From positions 62,001 to 126,000 of the forward strand of contig NZ_SLVY01000001.1 in the NCBI RefSeq assembly GCF_004345605.1: 64,000 bases of DNA. The letters run 5' to 3'. A program made the position numbers and the translations under genes. This document shows, in pieces, positions 8,912 to 18,684 of the stretch (position 1 is its first letter; each line of letters opens with the position of its first letter). This DNA is from Rhodococcus sp. SMB37 (GTDB lineage Bacteria; Actinomycetota; Actinomycetes; Mycobacteriales; Mycobacteriaceae). The notes beneath the pieces were generated by a model. It made no database searches and was not told the origin of the DNA. It saw only the letters and a program-made list of their open reading frames with translations.

Positions 8912-8976
8912 CCCGCGACGATATCTTGCTTCCCGCGTCGGTTACGGCCAGCGCGGGAAGCAAAAATCGTCGCGGG
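8912..8976. repeat. Two-tier long inverted repeat between qor and ctaB
   Basis: An outer 11-base arm (8912-8922 with 8966-8976) and an inner 12-base arm (8926-8937 with 8952-8963) are both perfect. They are separated by 3 and 2 unpaired bases and close a 14-base loop (8938-8951). It sits between converging genes, so it may act as a bidirectional terminator. Its length and two-tier design also resemble an intergenic palindromic repeat family. Confidence 0.8.
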
Positions 8977-8983
8977 AAGGGTG

Positions 8984-9928
8984 TCAGAAGTACGACGCGA
9001 TGGTCGGCAGGTCCAGCACAGAATCCACGGCCAGGCCGAGGCATACGACGGCGAGATAGTTGTTGGACTGCAGGAACAGCTTGAGGGGCTTGACGGAGGC
9101 GCCGCCGCGAACGCTGTTGTAGAGCTGGTGCGCGACGTACAGGAACCATGCCCCCGCCAACACTGTGACCACTGCGTAGACGAGACCGGCCGCGGGCGCG
9201 ATGACCAGCGTCGCGAGGACCGTCGCCCACGTGTAGAACAGGATCTGCTTGGTGACGTGCTGTTCGGTGGCGATCACCGGAAGCATCGGCACCCCGGCCG
9301 CCTTGTAGTCCTCCTTGTAGCGCATCGCGAGCGCCCAGGTGTGCGGCGGAGTCCAGAAGAAGATCACCAGGAACAACACGATCGGTTCCCAGCTCAGCGA
9401 CCCGGTGACCGCGGCCCAGCCGACCATGACCGGCATGCATCCTGCGGCACCGCCCCACACGACGTTCTGCCACGTGCGGCGCTTGAGCACCATCGTGTAG
9501 ACGAGGACGTAGAACGCGATGGTCGCGACGACCAGCAGGCCGGCGAGAAGATTCGCACGCCACCACAACCACAGGAACGACCCGAGGCCCAGCACGACAC
9601 CGAACACGAAGGCGTTGCGGGTCGGAACGGCCTGGCGCGCGAGGGGCCGCAGCGCCGTGCGTTTCATCACCTTGTCGATGTCGGCGTCGACGACGCAGTT
9701 GAGCGCGTTTGCGCTCGCAGCACCCATCCACCCGCCGAACAGGGTGCTCAGGATCAGGACGATGTCGACGCTGCCACGGTCGGCGAAGAGCATCGCGGGA
9801 ATTGTCGCGACGAGCAGCAACTCGATCACGCGCGGTTTGGTCAACGCGATATATGCGAGCACCGTGCCGGAAAGACGACCCCATGCGGTGTCCGGTCGTG
9901 GCGTGGCGGGAACCTCCGGGGCGCCCAA
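8984..9928 (-). CDS. ctaB: Protoheme IX farnesyltransferase (heme O synthase)
   Basis: This 314-residue UbiA-superfamily prenyltransferase attaches a farnesyl group to heme B to make heme O, the substrate of CtaA. It has nine predicted membrane helices. The conserved prenyl-diphosphate loop is [19 protein letters not shown], and the second acidic loop region is [16 protein letters not shown]. The start is TTG at 9928, because AGGAGGT lies six bases upstream. Longer GTG starts exist at 9976 and 9979 but lack such a site. It is divergent from tkt with 244 bases between. Confidence 0.93.
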   Translation of the reverse strand: MGAPEVPATPRPDTAWGRLSGTVLAYIALTKPRVIELLLVATIPAMLFADRGSVDIVLILSTLFGGWMGAASANALNCVVDADIDKVMKRTALRPLARQAVPTRNAFVFGVVLGLGSFLWLWWRANLLAGLLVVATIAFYVLVYTMVLKRRTWQNVVWGGAAGCMPVMVGWAAVTGSLSWEPIVLFLVIFFWTPPHTWALAMRYKEDYKAAGVPMLPVIATEQHVTKQILFYTWATVLATLVIAPAAGLVYAVVTVLAGAWFLYVAHQLYNSVRGGASVKPLKLFLQSNNYLAVVCLGLAVDSVLDLPTIASYF

Positions 9929-10172
9929 GCCGTGACCTCCTGGTCGCCGCCCTGCTCGCACACTGTCTCCTTGCACCACGCGAATACGCACCTTCGCTCG
10001 CCCGCTCACGGTCGCCCGGTCGTTCGGACGCGCCACTACTACGGACGATGGTAGACCGCAGCCACCTGCGGACCGAATCGACCCGCTCACCACCGGGCAT
10101 TACTCTGGAGGAGCGCGTGGGGCTTTGACACCCGCCGGCACCCCGTACACCCATGTCAGGAGACTTCTGCTC

Positions 10173-12275
10173 GTGTCGATCACAGACGAGATCCGCACCC
10201 TCACCCAGCCGGTCCACCCCGCCGACTGGACCGACCTGGATACCAAGGCCGTCGACACCGCGCGGATTCTCGCCGCCGACGCCGTCCAGAAGGTCGGAAA
10301 CGGGCACCCGGGCACCGCAATGAGCCTGGCTCCACTGGCCTACACGCTCTACCAGCGAGTTCTGCGGCACGATCCGACCGACCCGAAGTGGGTCGGCCGC
10401 GATCGCTTCGTTCTCTCGTGCGGGCATTCCAGCCTGACGCTGTACGTGCAGCTGTACCTGTCCGGCTACGGCCTCGAACTCGCCGACCTCGAGTCGCTCC
10501 GCACCTGGGGTTCGCTCACGCCCGGACACCCCGAATACGGCCACACCGCGGGCGTCGAGATGACCACCGGCCCGCTGGGCCAGGGTCTCGCCTCCGCCGT
10601 GGGTATGGCGATGGCAGCCCGCCGTGAGCGTGGCCTGTTCGACCCCGAGGCCGCACCGGGCTCGAGCCCGTTCGACCACTACATCTACGTGGTGGCCTCC
10701 GACGGCGACATCGAGGAGGGCGTCACCTCAGAAGCGTCCTCGCTTGCCGGGGTACAGGAACTCGGCAATCTGATCGTCTTCTACGACGACAACAAGATCT
10801 CCATCGAGCACGACACTGCGATCGCCCTCGGTGAGGACGTCTCGAAGCGTTACGAGGCGTACGGGTGGCACGTACAGACCGTCGAGGGCGGCGAGAACGT
10901 CTCCGCGTTACTCGAGGCCATCGAGAACGCCAAGGCGGTCACCGACCGTCCGTCGTTCATCTCGGTGCGCACGATCATCGGTTACCCCGCCCCCACCAAG
11001 ATGAACAGTGGCGACGCTCACGGTGCCGCGCTGGGCGCCGACGAGGTCGCCGCAGTCAAGACCGCCCTCGGGTTCGATCCCGAGAAGAACTTCGACGTCG
11101 CGGCCGAGGTGATCGAGCACACCCGCCGTGTCGTCGATCGTGGCACCAAGGCCCGCGAGGCCTGGCAGGCCGACTTCGACGCATGGGCCGAGCGCGAGCC
11201 GCAACGCAAGGAGCTGTTCGATCGTCTGCACGAGGGCAGCTTCCCCGCGGGCTGGGTCGACGCACTTCCGACGTACGAGCCCGTCGAGAAGGGACCGGCC
11301 ACGCGTGCCGCGTCGGGTAAGGCACTCGCTGCCCTCGGCCCGATCCTGCCCGAACTGTGGGGCGGCTCCGCCGACCTCGCGGGCAGCAACAACACCACGA
11401 TCTCCGGATCCGAGTCGTTCGGCCCGGCGTCCATCTCGACGAAGGACTGGACAGCTCAGCCCTACGGCCGGACCCTGCACTTCGGCATCCGCGAGCACGC
11501 TATGGGGTCGATCCTCAACGGCATCGCGCTGCACGGTCCCACCCGCCCGTACGGTGGCACGTTCCTCGTGTTCTCCGACTACATGCGTCCCGCGGTGCGT
11601 CTCGCTGCGCTGATGCAGACCCCGGCGATCTACGTGTGGACGCACGATTCGATCGGTCTCGGCGAGGACGGTCCGACACACCAGCCGATCGAACACCTCA
11701 CCGCGCTGCGGGCCATCCCGAACCTCGCGGTGATCCGCCCCGCGGATGCCAACGAAACCTCGTTCGCATGGAAGTCTGCGCTCGAGAACCGCACCGGCCC
11801 CACCGCGCTCGCACTGACCCGTCAGAACGTGCCGGTACTCGAAGGCACCCGCGAGAAGGCCGAAGAGGGCGTCGCCCGCGGTGCCTACGTGCTCGCTGAG
11901 GCATCGAACGGCACACCCGAGGTCGTGCTGCTTGCCACGGGCTCCGAGGTCGAGCTCGCCGTCGCCGCCCGCGACACGCTCGAGGCCGACGGTGTCCCGA
12001 CGCGGGTCGTGTCGGTCCCGGTCCTCGAGTGGTTCCTCGAGCAGGATCAGGCGTACCGCGACGAGGTGCTGCCGCCGTCGGTCAAGGCCCGTGTCTCGGT
12101 CGAAGCCGGCCTGGCAATGTCCTGGTACCGGCTGCTCGGCGACGCGGGTGAGGCCGTCTCGCTCGAGCACTACGGCGCCTCCGCCGACTACAAGACTCTG
12201 TACCGCGAGTTCGGCATCACCGCCGAGGCCGTCGTCGACGCTGCCCGCCGCTCGCTGACACGTGTGAAGGGATGA
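10173..12275 (+). CDS. tkt: Transketolase
   Basis: This 700-residue thiamine diphosphate enzyme transfers two-carbon units between sugar phosphates in the pentose phosphate pathway. The N-terminal TPP domain shows [13 protein letters not shown] and the cofactor motif [15 protein letters not shown] with a downstream DDNKIS. The central domain carries [17 protein letters not shown] and the [13 protein letters not shown] run (about 490-503). GTG at 10173 is preceded by CAGGAGA about ten bases upstream. It is the first gene of a tight operon with tal, zwf, opcA and pgl. The upstream region contains TTGACA near 10124, but its spacing to a -10 is poor. Confidence 0.97.
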   Translation: MSITDEIRTLTQPVHPADWTDLDTKAVDTARILAADAVQKVGNGHPGTAMSLAPLAYTLYQRVLRHDPTDPKWVGRDRFVLSCGHSSLTLYVQLYLSGYGLELADLESLRTWGSLTPGHPEYGHTAGVEMTTGPLGQGLASAVGMAMAARRERGLFDPEAAPGSSPFDHYIYVVASDGDIEEGVTSEASSLAGVQELGNLIVFYDDNKISIEHDTAIALGEDVSKRYEAYGWHVQTVEGGENVSALLEAIENAKAVTDRPSFISVRTIIGYPAPTKMNSGDAHGAALGADEVAAVKTALGFDPEKNFDVAAEVIEHTRRVVDRGTKAREAWQADFDAWAEREPQRKELFDRLHEGSFPAGWVDALPTYEPVEKGPATRAASGKALAALGPILPELWGGSADLAGSNNTTISGSESFGPASISTKDWTAQPYGRTLHFGIREHAMGSILNGIALHGPTRPYGGTFLVFSDYMRPAVRLAALMQTPAIYVWTHDSIGLGEDGPTHQPIEHLTALRAIPNLAVIRPADANETSFAWKSALENRTGPTALALTRQNVPVLEGTREKAEEGVARGAYVLAEASNGTPEVVLLATGSEVELAVAARDTLEADGVPTRVVSVPVLEWFLEQDQAYRDEVLPPSVKARVSVEAGLAMSWYRLLGDAGEAVSLEHYGASADYKTLYREFGITAEAVVDAARRSLTRVKG

Positions 12276-13426
12276 CCCCGATGACCCAGCAGACTTCCAC
12301 TCAGAACGAGACTCTGGCGCAACTGTCCGCCGAAGGAGTCTCGGTGTGGCTCGACGACCTGTCGCGTGAGCGGATCGAGTCCGGCAACCTCGCCGAACTC
12401 GTCGCGACCCGCAGCGTCGTCGGCGTGACGACGAACCCGTCGATTTTCCAGGCGGCTCTGTCGAAGGGGCACGCCTACGACACGCAGATCCGCGAGCTCG
12501 CCGCGTCTGGTGCCGACGTCGACGCCACGATCCTCGCTGCCACCACCGACGACGTGCGCGCAGCGTGCGATGTGCTCGCCCCGGTCTTCGACGCGTCCGG
12601 TGGTCTCGACGGTCGCGTATCCATCGAGGTCGATCCCCGGCTGGCGCACAAGACCGACGAGACGGTCGAGCAGGCGATCGAGCTGTGGAAGATCGTCGAT
12701 CGCCCGAACCTGTTCATCAAGATTCCGGCGACGGTAGCCGGCCTGCCTGCGATCGCCCGCGTGATCGGTGAAGGCATCAGCGTGAACGTGACGCTGATCT
12801 TCTCGGTCGATCGCTACGAGCGGGTGATCGACGCATATCTCGACGGTCTCACCGCCGCCAAGGCGGCCGGTCACGACCTGTCCCAGATCCGGTCGGTGGC
12901 GTCGTTCTTCGTCTCGCGCGTCGACACCGAGATCGATCCGCGACTCGAGGAGATCGGTACCGACGCCGCACTCGCCCTGCGTGGCAAGGCCGGAGTCGCC
13001 AACGCTCGCCTCGCCTACGCGGCGTACCGCGCGGCGTTCGAAGGTGGCGCACGATTCCCGTCGCTCGAGGCCGCTGGTGCCCACCCTCAGCGGGCACTGT
13101 GGGCCTCGACGGGTGTGAAGAACCCCGCCTACTCCGACACCCTGTACGTCACGGAACTGGTGGCGCCGAACACGGTCAACACCATGCCGGAGAAGACCCT
13201 CGAGGCCGTCGCCGACCACGGCGAGGTCACCGGCGACACCGTCACCGGCAACATCACGGCTGCCCAGCAGGTCTTCGATGCACTCACCAAGATCGGAGTC
13301 GATCTGCCCGACGTCTTCCGCAAGCTCGAAGACGAAGGCGTCGAGAAGTTCGAAGTGTCCTGGAACGAGTTGCTGGCGGCCACCTCTGAGCAGTTGGCTG
13401 CACACGCTCCGGGCGCGGAGGGCTGA
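12272..13426 (+). CDS. tal: Transaldolase
   Basis: This 384-residue enzyme moves dihydroxyacetone units between sedoheptulose 7-phosphate and glyceraldehyde 3-phosphate. The Schiff-base lysine is Lys150 in NLFIKIPAT. The N-terminal [14 protein letters not shown] and the C-terminal [15 protein letters not shown] motifs are typical of the long actinobacterial form. The start ATG overlaps the tkt stop (ATGA); an in-frame ATG nine bases later is an alternative. Translational coupling fits a role in the same pathway. Confidence 0.96.
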   Translation: MTPMTQQTSTQNETLAQLSAEGVSVWLDDLSRERIESGNLAELVATRSVVGVTTNPSIFQAALSKGHAYDTQIRELAASGADVDATILAATTDDVRAACDVLAPVFDASGGLDGRVSIEVDPRLAHKTDETVEQAIELWKIVDRPNLFIKIPATVAGLPAIARVIGEGISVNVTLIFSVDRYERVIDAYLDGLTAAKAAGHDLSQIRSVASFFVSRVDTEIDPRLEEIGTDAALALRGKAGVANARLAYAAYRAAFEGGARFPSLEAAGAHPQRALWASTGVKNPAYSDTLYVTELVAPNTVNTMPEKTLEAVADHGEVTGDTVTGNITAAQQVFDALTKIGVDLPDVFRKLEDEGVEKFEVSWNELLAATSEQLAAHAPGAEG

Positions 13427-13428
13427 GC

Positions 13429-14970
13429 GTGCGCGAATCCGGCGCGGCGGCGTGGGTCAACCCGCTGCGGGATGGCCGAGACCGTCGTCTGCCCCGCATC
13501 GCGGGGCCATGCGCCCTGGTGATCTTCGGGGTCACCGGCGACCTGGCCCGACGGAAGCTGATGCCCGCGGTATACGACCTGGCCAATCGAGGTCTGCTGC
13601 CGCCCGGATTCGCGTTGGTCGGTTTCGCTCGTCGGGACTGGGCCGACGAGGACTTCGGTCAGATCGTGCACGACGCTGTGCGTGACCATTCGCGCACCCC
13701 GTTCCGCGAAGAGGTCTGGCAGCGGCTCTCTGAGGGAATCCGCTTCGTGCAGGGCTCCTTCGACGACGACGGCGCCTTCGAAGAACTGGCCACCACGCTC
13801 GAGAAGCTCGACCGTGAACGCGGTACCGGTGGGAACCACGCGTTCTATCTGTCGGTCCCGCCTGCCGCATTCCCTGTGGTGTGCGGGCAGCTGTCCCGAT
13901 CCGGGCTCGCCGAACCGAACAACGGCGCGTGGAGCCGTGTGGTGATCGAGAAGCCGTTCGGGCACGATCAGGAAAGTGCGCGCGAGCTCAATTCCGTCGT
14001 CGGCGAGGTGTTCTCCCAGGATTCGGTCTTCCGCATCGACCACTATCTCGGTAAGGAAACGGTCCAGAACATCCTGGCGCTGCGTTTCGCGAACCAGCTG
14101 TTCGATCCGATCTGGAACGCTCATTACGTCGACCACGTGCAGATCACCATGGCCGAGGACATCGGCCTCGGCGGCCGCGCGGGGTACTACGACGGGATCG
14201 GCGCAGCCCGCGACGTCATCCAGAACCACCTGCTGCAGCTGCTCGCCTTCACCGCGATGGAGGAACCGGTCAGCTTCGCACCGTCCGAGCTGCGCGCCGA
14301 ACGGATCAAGGTGCTCTCCGCGACCCGTCTCGCCGAGCCTCTCGACGAGACCACCGCCCGCGGCCAGTACACCGCGGGCTGGCAGGGGGGCGAACCCGTT
14401 GTGGGGTTGCTCGAGGAGAAGGGCTTCGCGTCCGATTCGACGACGGAGACCTACGCCGCGATCACCCTCGAGGTGGACACTCGCCGGTGGGCAGGTGTGC
14501 CGTTCTATCTCCGCACCGGCAAACGGCTCGGTCGTCGCGTGACCGAGATCGCGGTGGTATTCAAGCGTGCACCGCATCTGCCCTTCGACACCACGATGAC
14601 CGAAGAACTCGGTCAGAATGCCCTCGTCATTCGTGTCCAGCCCGACGAAGGTGTCACCATGCGTTTCGGCTCGAAGGTGCCCGGATCCGAGATGGAGGTC
14701 CGTGACGTGAACATGGACTTCAGCTACGGCCAGGCCTTCACGGTGTCGTCACCCGAGGCGTACGAGCGGCTGTTGCTCGACGTCCTGCTCGGTGAGCCAT
14801 CGCTGTTCCCGGTGGACGAGGAAGTCGAATTATCCTGGCGCATCCTCGATCCGGTGCTCGAGCATTGGGCGGCGTCAGGTCGCCCCGACGGATACGAGTC
14901 CGGCACCTGGGGTCCGACGACCGCCGACGAGATGCTGCGCCGCTCCGGCCGCGAATGGAGGCGACCGTGA
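13429..14970 (+). CDS. zwf: Glucose-6-phosphate 1-dehydrogenase
   Basis: This 513-residue enzyme oxidises glucose 6-phosphate to 6-phosphogluconolactone and yields NADPH. The dinucleotide-binding motif GVTGDLARRK is at residues 34-43 and the substrate-binding and catalytic motif RIDHYLGK at 202-209. The length is normal for the family. GTG at 13429 begins two bases after the tal stop. Its stop overlaps opcA, whose product is known in related bacteria to be needed for G6PDH assembly or activation. Confidence 0.97.
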   Translation: MRESGAAAWVNPLRDGRDRRLPRIAGPCALVIFGVTGDLARRKLMPAVYDLANRGLLPPGFALVGFARRDWADEDFGQIVHDAVRDHSRTPFREEVWQRLSEGIRFVQGSFDDDGAFEELATTLEKLDRERGTGGNHAFYLSVPPAAFPVVCGQLSRSGLAEPNNGAWSRVVIEKPFGHDQESARELNSVVGEVFSQDSVFRIDHYLGKETVQNILALRFANQLFDPIWNAHYVDHVQITMAEDIGLGGRAGYYDGIGAARDVIQNHLLQLLAFTAMEEPVSFAPSELRAERIKVLSATRLAEPLDETTARGQYTAGWQGGEPVVGLLEEKGFASDSTTETYAAITLEVDTRRWAGVPFYLRTGKRLGRRVTEIAVVFKRAPHLPFDTTMTEELGQNALVIRVQPDEGVTMRFGSKVPGSEMEVRDVNMDFSYGQAFTVSSPEAYERLLLDVLLGEPSLFPVDEEVELSWRILDPVLEHWAASGRPDGYESGTWGPTTADEMLRRSGREWRRP

Positions 14971-15875
14971 GAGTTCAGTTACGCGACACCTCCGCCGTGG
15001 ATGTCAGCAAGAAGATCGTGGAACTGCGACGCACGGGCGGCGTCGTCACCCAGGGGCGTGTGCTGACCTTGATCGTGTGTGCCGGCGACGCCCGACGCCT
15101 CGAAGCATCGATTTCGGCGGCGACCGACGCGTCCCGCGAACACCCGTGTCGCGTCATCGTGATCGGGCGGGGACGCGCCGACGGCCCACCCCGCCTCGAT
15201 GCGGAGATCCGGGTCGCCGGAGAGGCCGGTGCCTCCGAGGTACTGATCCTCGCGTTGCACGGCGAACTCGGCGACCATCAGGAATCTGTCGTCGTCCCGT
15301 TCCTGCTTCCGGACACACCGGTGGTCGCGTGGTGGCCGAATCAGGCCCCAGCCGTGCCCGCCCAGGATCCGGTCGGGAAACTCGCGGTGCGACGCATCAC
15401 CGATGCCACCAACGCGATCGATCCGCGAGCCGACATCGTGGGGCGGCTCACCGGGTACCGGCCCGGCGACACCGACCTCGCATGGGCCCGAATCACATAC
15501 TGGCGTGCATTGCTCGTCTCCGCATTGGACCAGCCGCCCCACGAGAAGGTGCTCTCGGCGAGGGTCTCGGGTCTGCACGGAGAGGTCGCGATTGATCTGC
15601 TGGCCGGATGGCTCGCCAGCCGGCTCGACTGCCCGGTGCAGCGCGCAGTGGGTGAGTTGCGCGTCGAGTTGCACACCGAAACTCAGACGATCGTGCTCGA
15701 TCGGCCGCAGGACGGTCGCGTGGCCACGCTGCAGCGCACCGACAAACCCGACGCCCTGGTCACCCTGGCTCGCCGCGACTCCGCCGAGTGTCTCGCAGAG
15801 GAGTTGCGACGCCTCGATCCCGACGAAATCTACGAGGCCGCGCTGGCCGAACTATCGAAGGTGGAATATGTCTGA
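14967..15875 (+). CDS. opcA: OpcA, glucose-6-phosphate dehydrogenase assembly protein
   Basis: This 302-residue protein belongs to the OpcA family, an allosteric or assembly partner of G6PDH in cyanobacteria and actinobacteria. Recognisable blocks are LRDTSAVDVSKKIVELRR at the N-terminus and VVPFLLPDTPVVAWWP near residue 110. The start GTG overlaps the zwf stop by three bases. The gene is placed between zwf and pgl, as in M. tuberculosis (Rv1446c). It is soluble, with no metal or nucleotide motif visible. Confidence 0.93.
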   Translation: MRVQLRDTSAVDVSKKIVELRRTGGVVTQGRVLTLIVCAGDARRLEASISAATDASREHPCRVIVIGRGRADGPPRLDAEIRVAGEAGASEVLILALHGELGDHQESVVVPFLLPDTPVVAWWPNQAPAVPAQDPVGKLAVRRITDATNAIDPRADIVGRLTGYRPGDTDLAWARITYWRALLVSALDQPPHEKVLSARVSGLHGEVAIDLLAGWLASRLDCPVQRAVGELRVELHTETQTIVLDRPQDGRVATLQRTDKPDALVTLARRDSAECLAEELRRLDPDEIYEAALAELSKVEYV

Positions 15876-16623
15876 GTTCGGACCCGTGGACGTGGCGAAG
15901 TTCGCCGATGCCGATGCAGTCGCGAAGGCTGCTGCGTCGGAATTCGTCGAAGCGATCGTCGCCGCACAACGCGAGCGTGTACAGGCATCGGTCGTACTGA
16001 CCGGCGGGGGCACCGGCATCGCGGTGCTCGAGCATGTCGGCCGCGCTCAGGGCGGCATCGACTGGTCGGCAGTGAACGTGTTCTTCGGCGACGAGCGGTT
16101 CCTGCCACCCGGCCACCCCGACCGCAATGAGGTGCAGGCCCGCGCCGCGCTTCTCGATCTGGTTCCGATCGATGGGGCGCGTGTCCACACGATGCCGGCG
16201 CTCGGGGAGGACGGCTGCGCCACCCCGGAAGAGTCCGCTGCTCGCTACGCCGAGATACTCGCGCAGCACTCCCCCGACGGCACCGTCCCCGCCTTCGACG
16301 TGCACTTGCTCGGCATGGGTGGCGAGGGGCACATCAATTCGTTGTTCCCGCACACGGATGCGGTGCGTGAGGAGACCCGGTTCGTGGTCGGCCTCGACGA
16401 TTCCCCGAAGCCTCCGCCCGCGCGGGTGACGCTGACGTTGCCCGCGATTCAGCGGGCGCGACAGGTGTGGCTGCTCGTCACCGGTGCAGCGAAAGCCGAA
16501 GCAGTCGCCGCGGCGGTCGGCGGCGCCGATCCGCACGAGATTCCCGCAGCGGGTGCGAGGGGCCGCGAGCGGACTGTGTGGTTCGTCGATCCTGCTGCGG
16601 CAGCGGATCTTCCGAAGTCCTGA
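15868..16623 (+). CDS. pgl: 6-phosphogluconolactonase
   Basis: This 251-residue enzyme hydrolyses 6-phosphogluconolactone, the product of Zwf. It belongs to the NagB/DevB fold. Key motifs are VVLTGGGTGIAVLEH, NVFFGDERFLPPGHPDRN and HLLGMGGEGHINSLFP. The ATG at 15868 overlaps the last codons and the stop of opcA by eight bases. It is the last gene of the pentose phosphate operon and converges with the next gene across only 14 bases. Confidence 0.95.
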   Translation: MSEFGPVDVAKFADADAVAKAAASEFVEAIVAAQRERVQASVVLTGGGTGIAVLEHVGRAQGGIDWSAVNVFFGDERFLPPGHPDRNEVQARAALLDLVPIDGARVHTMPALGEDGCATPEESAARYAEILAQHSPDGTVPAFDVHLLGMGGEGHINSLFPHTDAVREETRFVVGLDDSPKPPPARVTLTLPAIQRARQVWLLVTGAAKAEAVAAAVGGADPHEIPAAGARGRERTVWFVDPAAAADLPKS

Positions 16624-16637
16624 TCGTCCGACCGGTG

Positions 16638-17588
16638 CTACGCTCCGCGGAAGCTCATGCGGTAGTCGCGCGGATTGGTTCCCGCAACACGCCTGAAGTG
16701 GTATCGGAATGTTTCCGCGGCATCGAACCCGGTTGCGCGTCCGATCGCCTCGACCGGCCGGTCGGTGCGTTCCAGCAGCGACATCGCCGCTCGAATACGC
16801 TGGCGGACAAGCCAGTCCAGGGGCGAGAACCCCGTGTACGACCGGAATCTCCGGTGTAGTGTGCGCGGCGACACATTCGCTTCGTCCGCGAGGTCCTGAA
16901 CTGTCCACGGGCGGCCGACGTCGTCGCCGACCGCGCCGAGCATGCGAGTGAAGGCGGGGTCGTCGCGCACCTGAATCCGGTCGACGTCGACGAATTGGGA
17001 CTGGTCTGCGTGGCGATGCGGTGTCACCACCAGCCGCCTGGCGACGTCATTGGCCCGCTCGACCCCGTGGTCGTCGCGAATGAGGGCGATGCTGAGGTCG
17101 AGGCCCGCGGATGCTCCGGCGCTGGTGACGAAGTTGCCGTCGCGCACGACGATCGCCGCGATGTTCAGGTCGACAGCCGGAAATGCGGACCTCATGAGAT
17201 GCTCGTGCCGCCAGTGGGTCGTGGCCCGGCGACCGTCGAGGAGTCCTGCCTCGGCGAAGGCGAACGCACCGGTGCAGACCGACACCATGCGGGCGCCGCG
17301 TGCCGCGGCCCTGCGGAGCAGATCTGCCCACTCGGGGCAACGATCGCGGTAGGCATCGCGGACGCCCGTCACGATGACCGTGTCTGCGTCGGCGATGGCC
17401 TCGATCGGGAACTCAGGGATGAGCGCAGCGCCGCTGAGCGTGTTCACGCCCGTCTCCGGCCCGCAGGTGCGCAGTTCGTAGTCGAGATCGGGTAGCTCGG
17501 ACCATCGAAATCCCAGGGCTTCGACCACGGCACCGTATTCGAGGAAGGTCATGCCGTCGTACACCGGCAGCGCCACCACATGGGACAT
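16638..17588 (-). CDS. GlxA-type transcriptional regulator (DJ-1/PfpI domain plus AraC HTH)
   Basis: This 316-residue regulator has an N-terminal DJ-1/PfpI-like domain (about 1-170) with the nucleophile-elbow-like VSVCTGAFAFAEAGLLDGRR and a HWRHEHLM segment. A C-terminal AraC-type double helix-turn-helix (about 215-310) includes VSPRTLHRRFRSYTGFSP and AIGRATGFDAAETFRYHFRR. Such proteins usually activate nearby catabolic genes through an unknown ligand. ATG at 17588 is chosen because TAAGAT lies exactly six bases upstream, fitting a leaderless start; a TTG six bases earlier is the alternative. The divergent small ORF at 17691 is a possible target. Confidence 0.88.
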   Translation of the reverse strand: MSHVVALPVYDGMTFLEYGAVVEALGFRWSELPDLDYELRTCGPETGVNTLSGAALIPEFPIEAIADADTVIVTGVRDAYRDRCPEWADLLRRAAARGARMVSVCTGAFAFAEAGLLDGRRATTHWRHEHLMRSAFPAVDLNIAAIVVRDGNFVTSAGASAGLDLSIALIRDDHGVERANDVARRLVVTPHRHADQSQFVDVDRIQVRDDPAFTRMLGAVGDDVGRPWTVQDLADEANVSPRTLHRRFRSYTGFSPLDWLVRQRIRAAMSLLERTDRPVEAIGRATGFDAAETFRYHFRRVAGTNPRDYRMSFRGA

Positions 17589-17594
17589 GACCAA

Positions 17595-17600
17595 ATCTTA
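17595..17600 (-). promoter_or_regulatory. -10 hexamer of the GlxA-type regulator
   Basis: On the minus strand TAAGAT is followed by TTGGTC and then ATG 17588. This is the leaderless geometry and decides the start of the regulator gene. Confidence 0.5.
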
Positions 17601-17690
17601 CCGGTACCTGACGCCACTGCCACTGTTTTCGGCGAACCGGCAGTGGTGTGCTCAAAGTGCCAGAAGTAGCGACCACCAGGAGGTTTGTCC

Positions 17691-17882
17691 ATGACTGCCC
17701 ATTCGATGATCTCGAGCCTGCGTCACATCCTCGCGGGCCTGGACGCCGCGACCCGCATTCGTCACGGAGTCCCCATTCCGCCGACCCATCTCGCACGCGC
17801 GGCACAGGACACCTCGCCGCAGCTCACTCCTCCGATCCGTTCCGATCCGGGTCGTCCGGACCCGACTGCTGCTGCGGCATAG
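17691..17882 (+). CDS. Small hypothetical protein with strong ribosome binding site
   Basis: This 63-residue ORF begins MTAHSMISSLRHILAGLDAA and ends in a Pro/Ala/Asp-rich tail. It is preceded by a near-perfect AGGAGG (17678-17683) seven bases before ATG, much better than most genes here, which is the main reason to call it. The N-terminal 28 residues could form an amphipathic helix with basic residues, followed by RIRHGVPIPPTHLARA. No family is recognised. It is divergent from the GlxA-type regulator and may be its target. Confidence 0.55.
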   Translation: MTAHSMISSLRHILAGLDAATRIRHGVPIPPTHLARAAQDTSPQLTPPIRSDPGRPDPTAAAA

Positions 17883-18173
17883 CCCCTCCCACGTGCACGC
17901 AACGTATGCGCGTCAGCGAGCGCGGACCGCTCACCGCGCGCAGGGCTCTCAGTGGTGACCTGGTCGGTATGCATCGCGCCGTGCGTGGATCCATGCGGCG
18001 GGCTCCTCACGTGGTTGCCGCGGCCTGTCGCCGCGTGATTTCCCTCTCGTCAAGTTCGACGCGGCGACGGCCCGAACGGTTCCCTCTCACATCGAATACG
18101 TCGCCGTGACCCCGGCGCACTGCGCGACAATGGGGAGAGCACGACGTACAGAACGTGGGAGAGGAGCGTCACG
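17883..18173. other. Intergenic region, nothing recognised
   Basis: These 291 bases separate the small ORF from the SRPBCC gene. I see no convincing hairpin, RNA gene or conserved ORF. The end presumably holds the promoter of the downstream gene. Confidence 0.5.
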
Positions 18174-18674
18174 ATGAGCACCCCGACGACCATCCCCGGG
18201 GAGGTCCGGCCCGAGCAGGATTGCCCGGACGGCTCGACCCTGGTCACGTTGCAGTACCAGCGGGTCGTCGTCTGCTCGCTCGGCGAGGTGTGGACCGCCC
18301 TGACCGACCCCGAATCACTCTCGCGCTGGTACGGCACCTACACCGGCGATCCCACGACGGGATGGATTCGACTGACGATGACCGACCAGCACGACACCAA
18401 CACCACCGATGTGCGGGTGGTGAAATGCACTCCCCCGACGGGATTCGTCGTCGATATCGACGGATGGTTGCTCGAGGTGGCATTGCATTCGGTCGGCCAG
18501 GTCACCACCGTCGAGTTCTCCCATCGACACGTGCCACGGTCGCAGATCGGGGAGATCGGTCCGGGCTGGCAGTACTACCTGGACCGGTTCGAGGCCGCGT
18601 TGGCCGGCTCCCGGCTCCCCCGGTGGGACGAGTATCCGGATCTCGCCGACGAGTACCTCACTGCTGAGACATGA
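18174..18674 (+). CDS. SRPBCC (AHSA1-like) domain protein
   Basis: This 166-residue protein shows the START/Bet v1-like SRPBCC pattern of the AHSA1 type. It has a strand near the N-terminus (VTLQYQRVVVCS), the helix motif EVWTALTDPESLSRWYG, a strand-rich middle, and a C-terminal helix GPGWQYYLDRFEAALAG. The fold makes a hydrophobic ligand cavity; the ligand and role are unknown. GAGAGGAG precedes the ATG at 18174. It converges on the ECF sigma factor, a family often found beside SRPBCC and YCII genes. Confidence 0.82.
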   Translation: MSTPTTIPGEVRPEQDCPDGSTLVTLQYQRVVVCSLGEVWTALTDPESLSRWYGTYTGDPTTGWIRLTMTDQHDTNTTDVRVVKCTPPTGFVVDIDGWLLEVALHSVGQVTTVEFSHRHVPRSQIGEIGPGWQYYLDRFEAALAGSRLPRWDEYPDLADEYLTAET

Positions 18675-18684
18675 CTGCTGGAGA

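Noticed and set aside
7674-10679. A 1001-codon open frame on the minus strand across qor and ctaB
   Set aside because: It crosses three well-supported genes in the wrong frame or strand, and its product has no recognisable domain.
17762-18010. An 82-codon minus-strand frame over the small ORF and following gap
   Set aside because: It has no ribosome binding site and a composition typical of random GC-rich frames. The opposing ORF at 17691 has a strong site.
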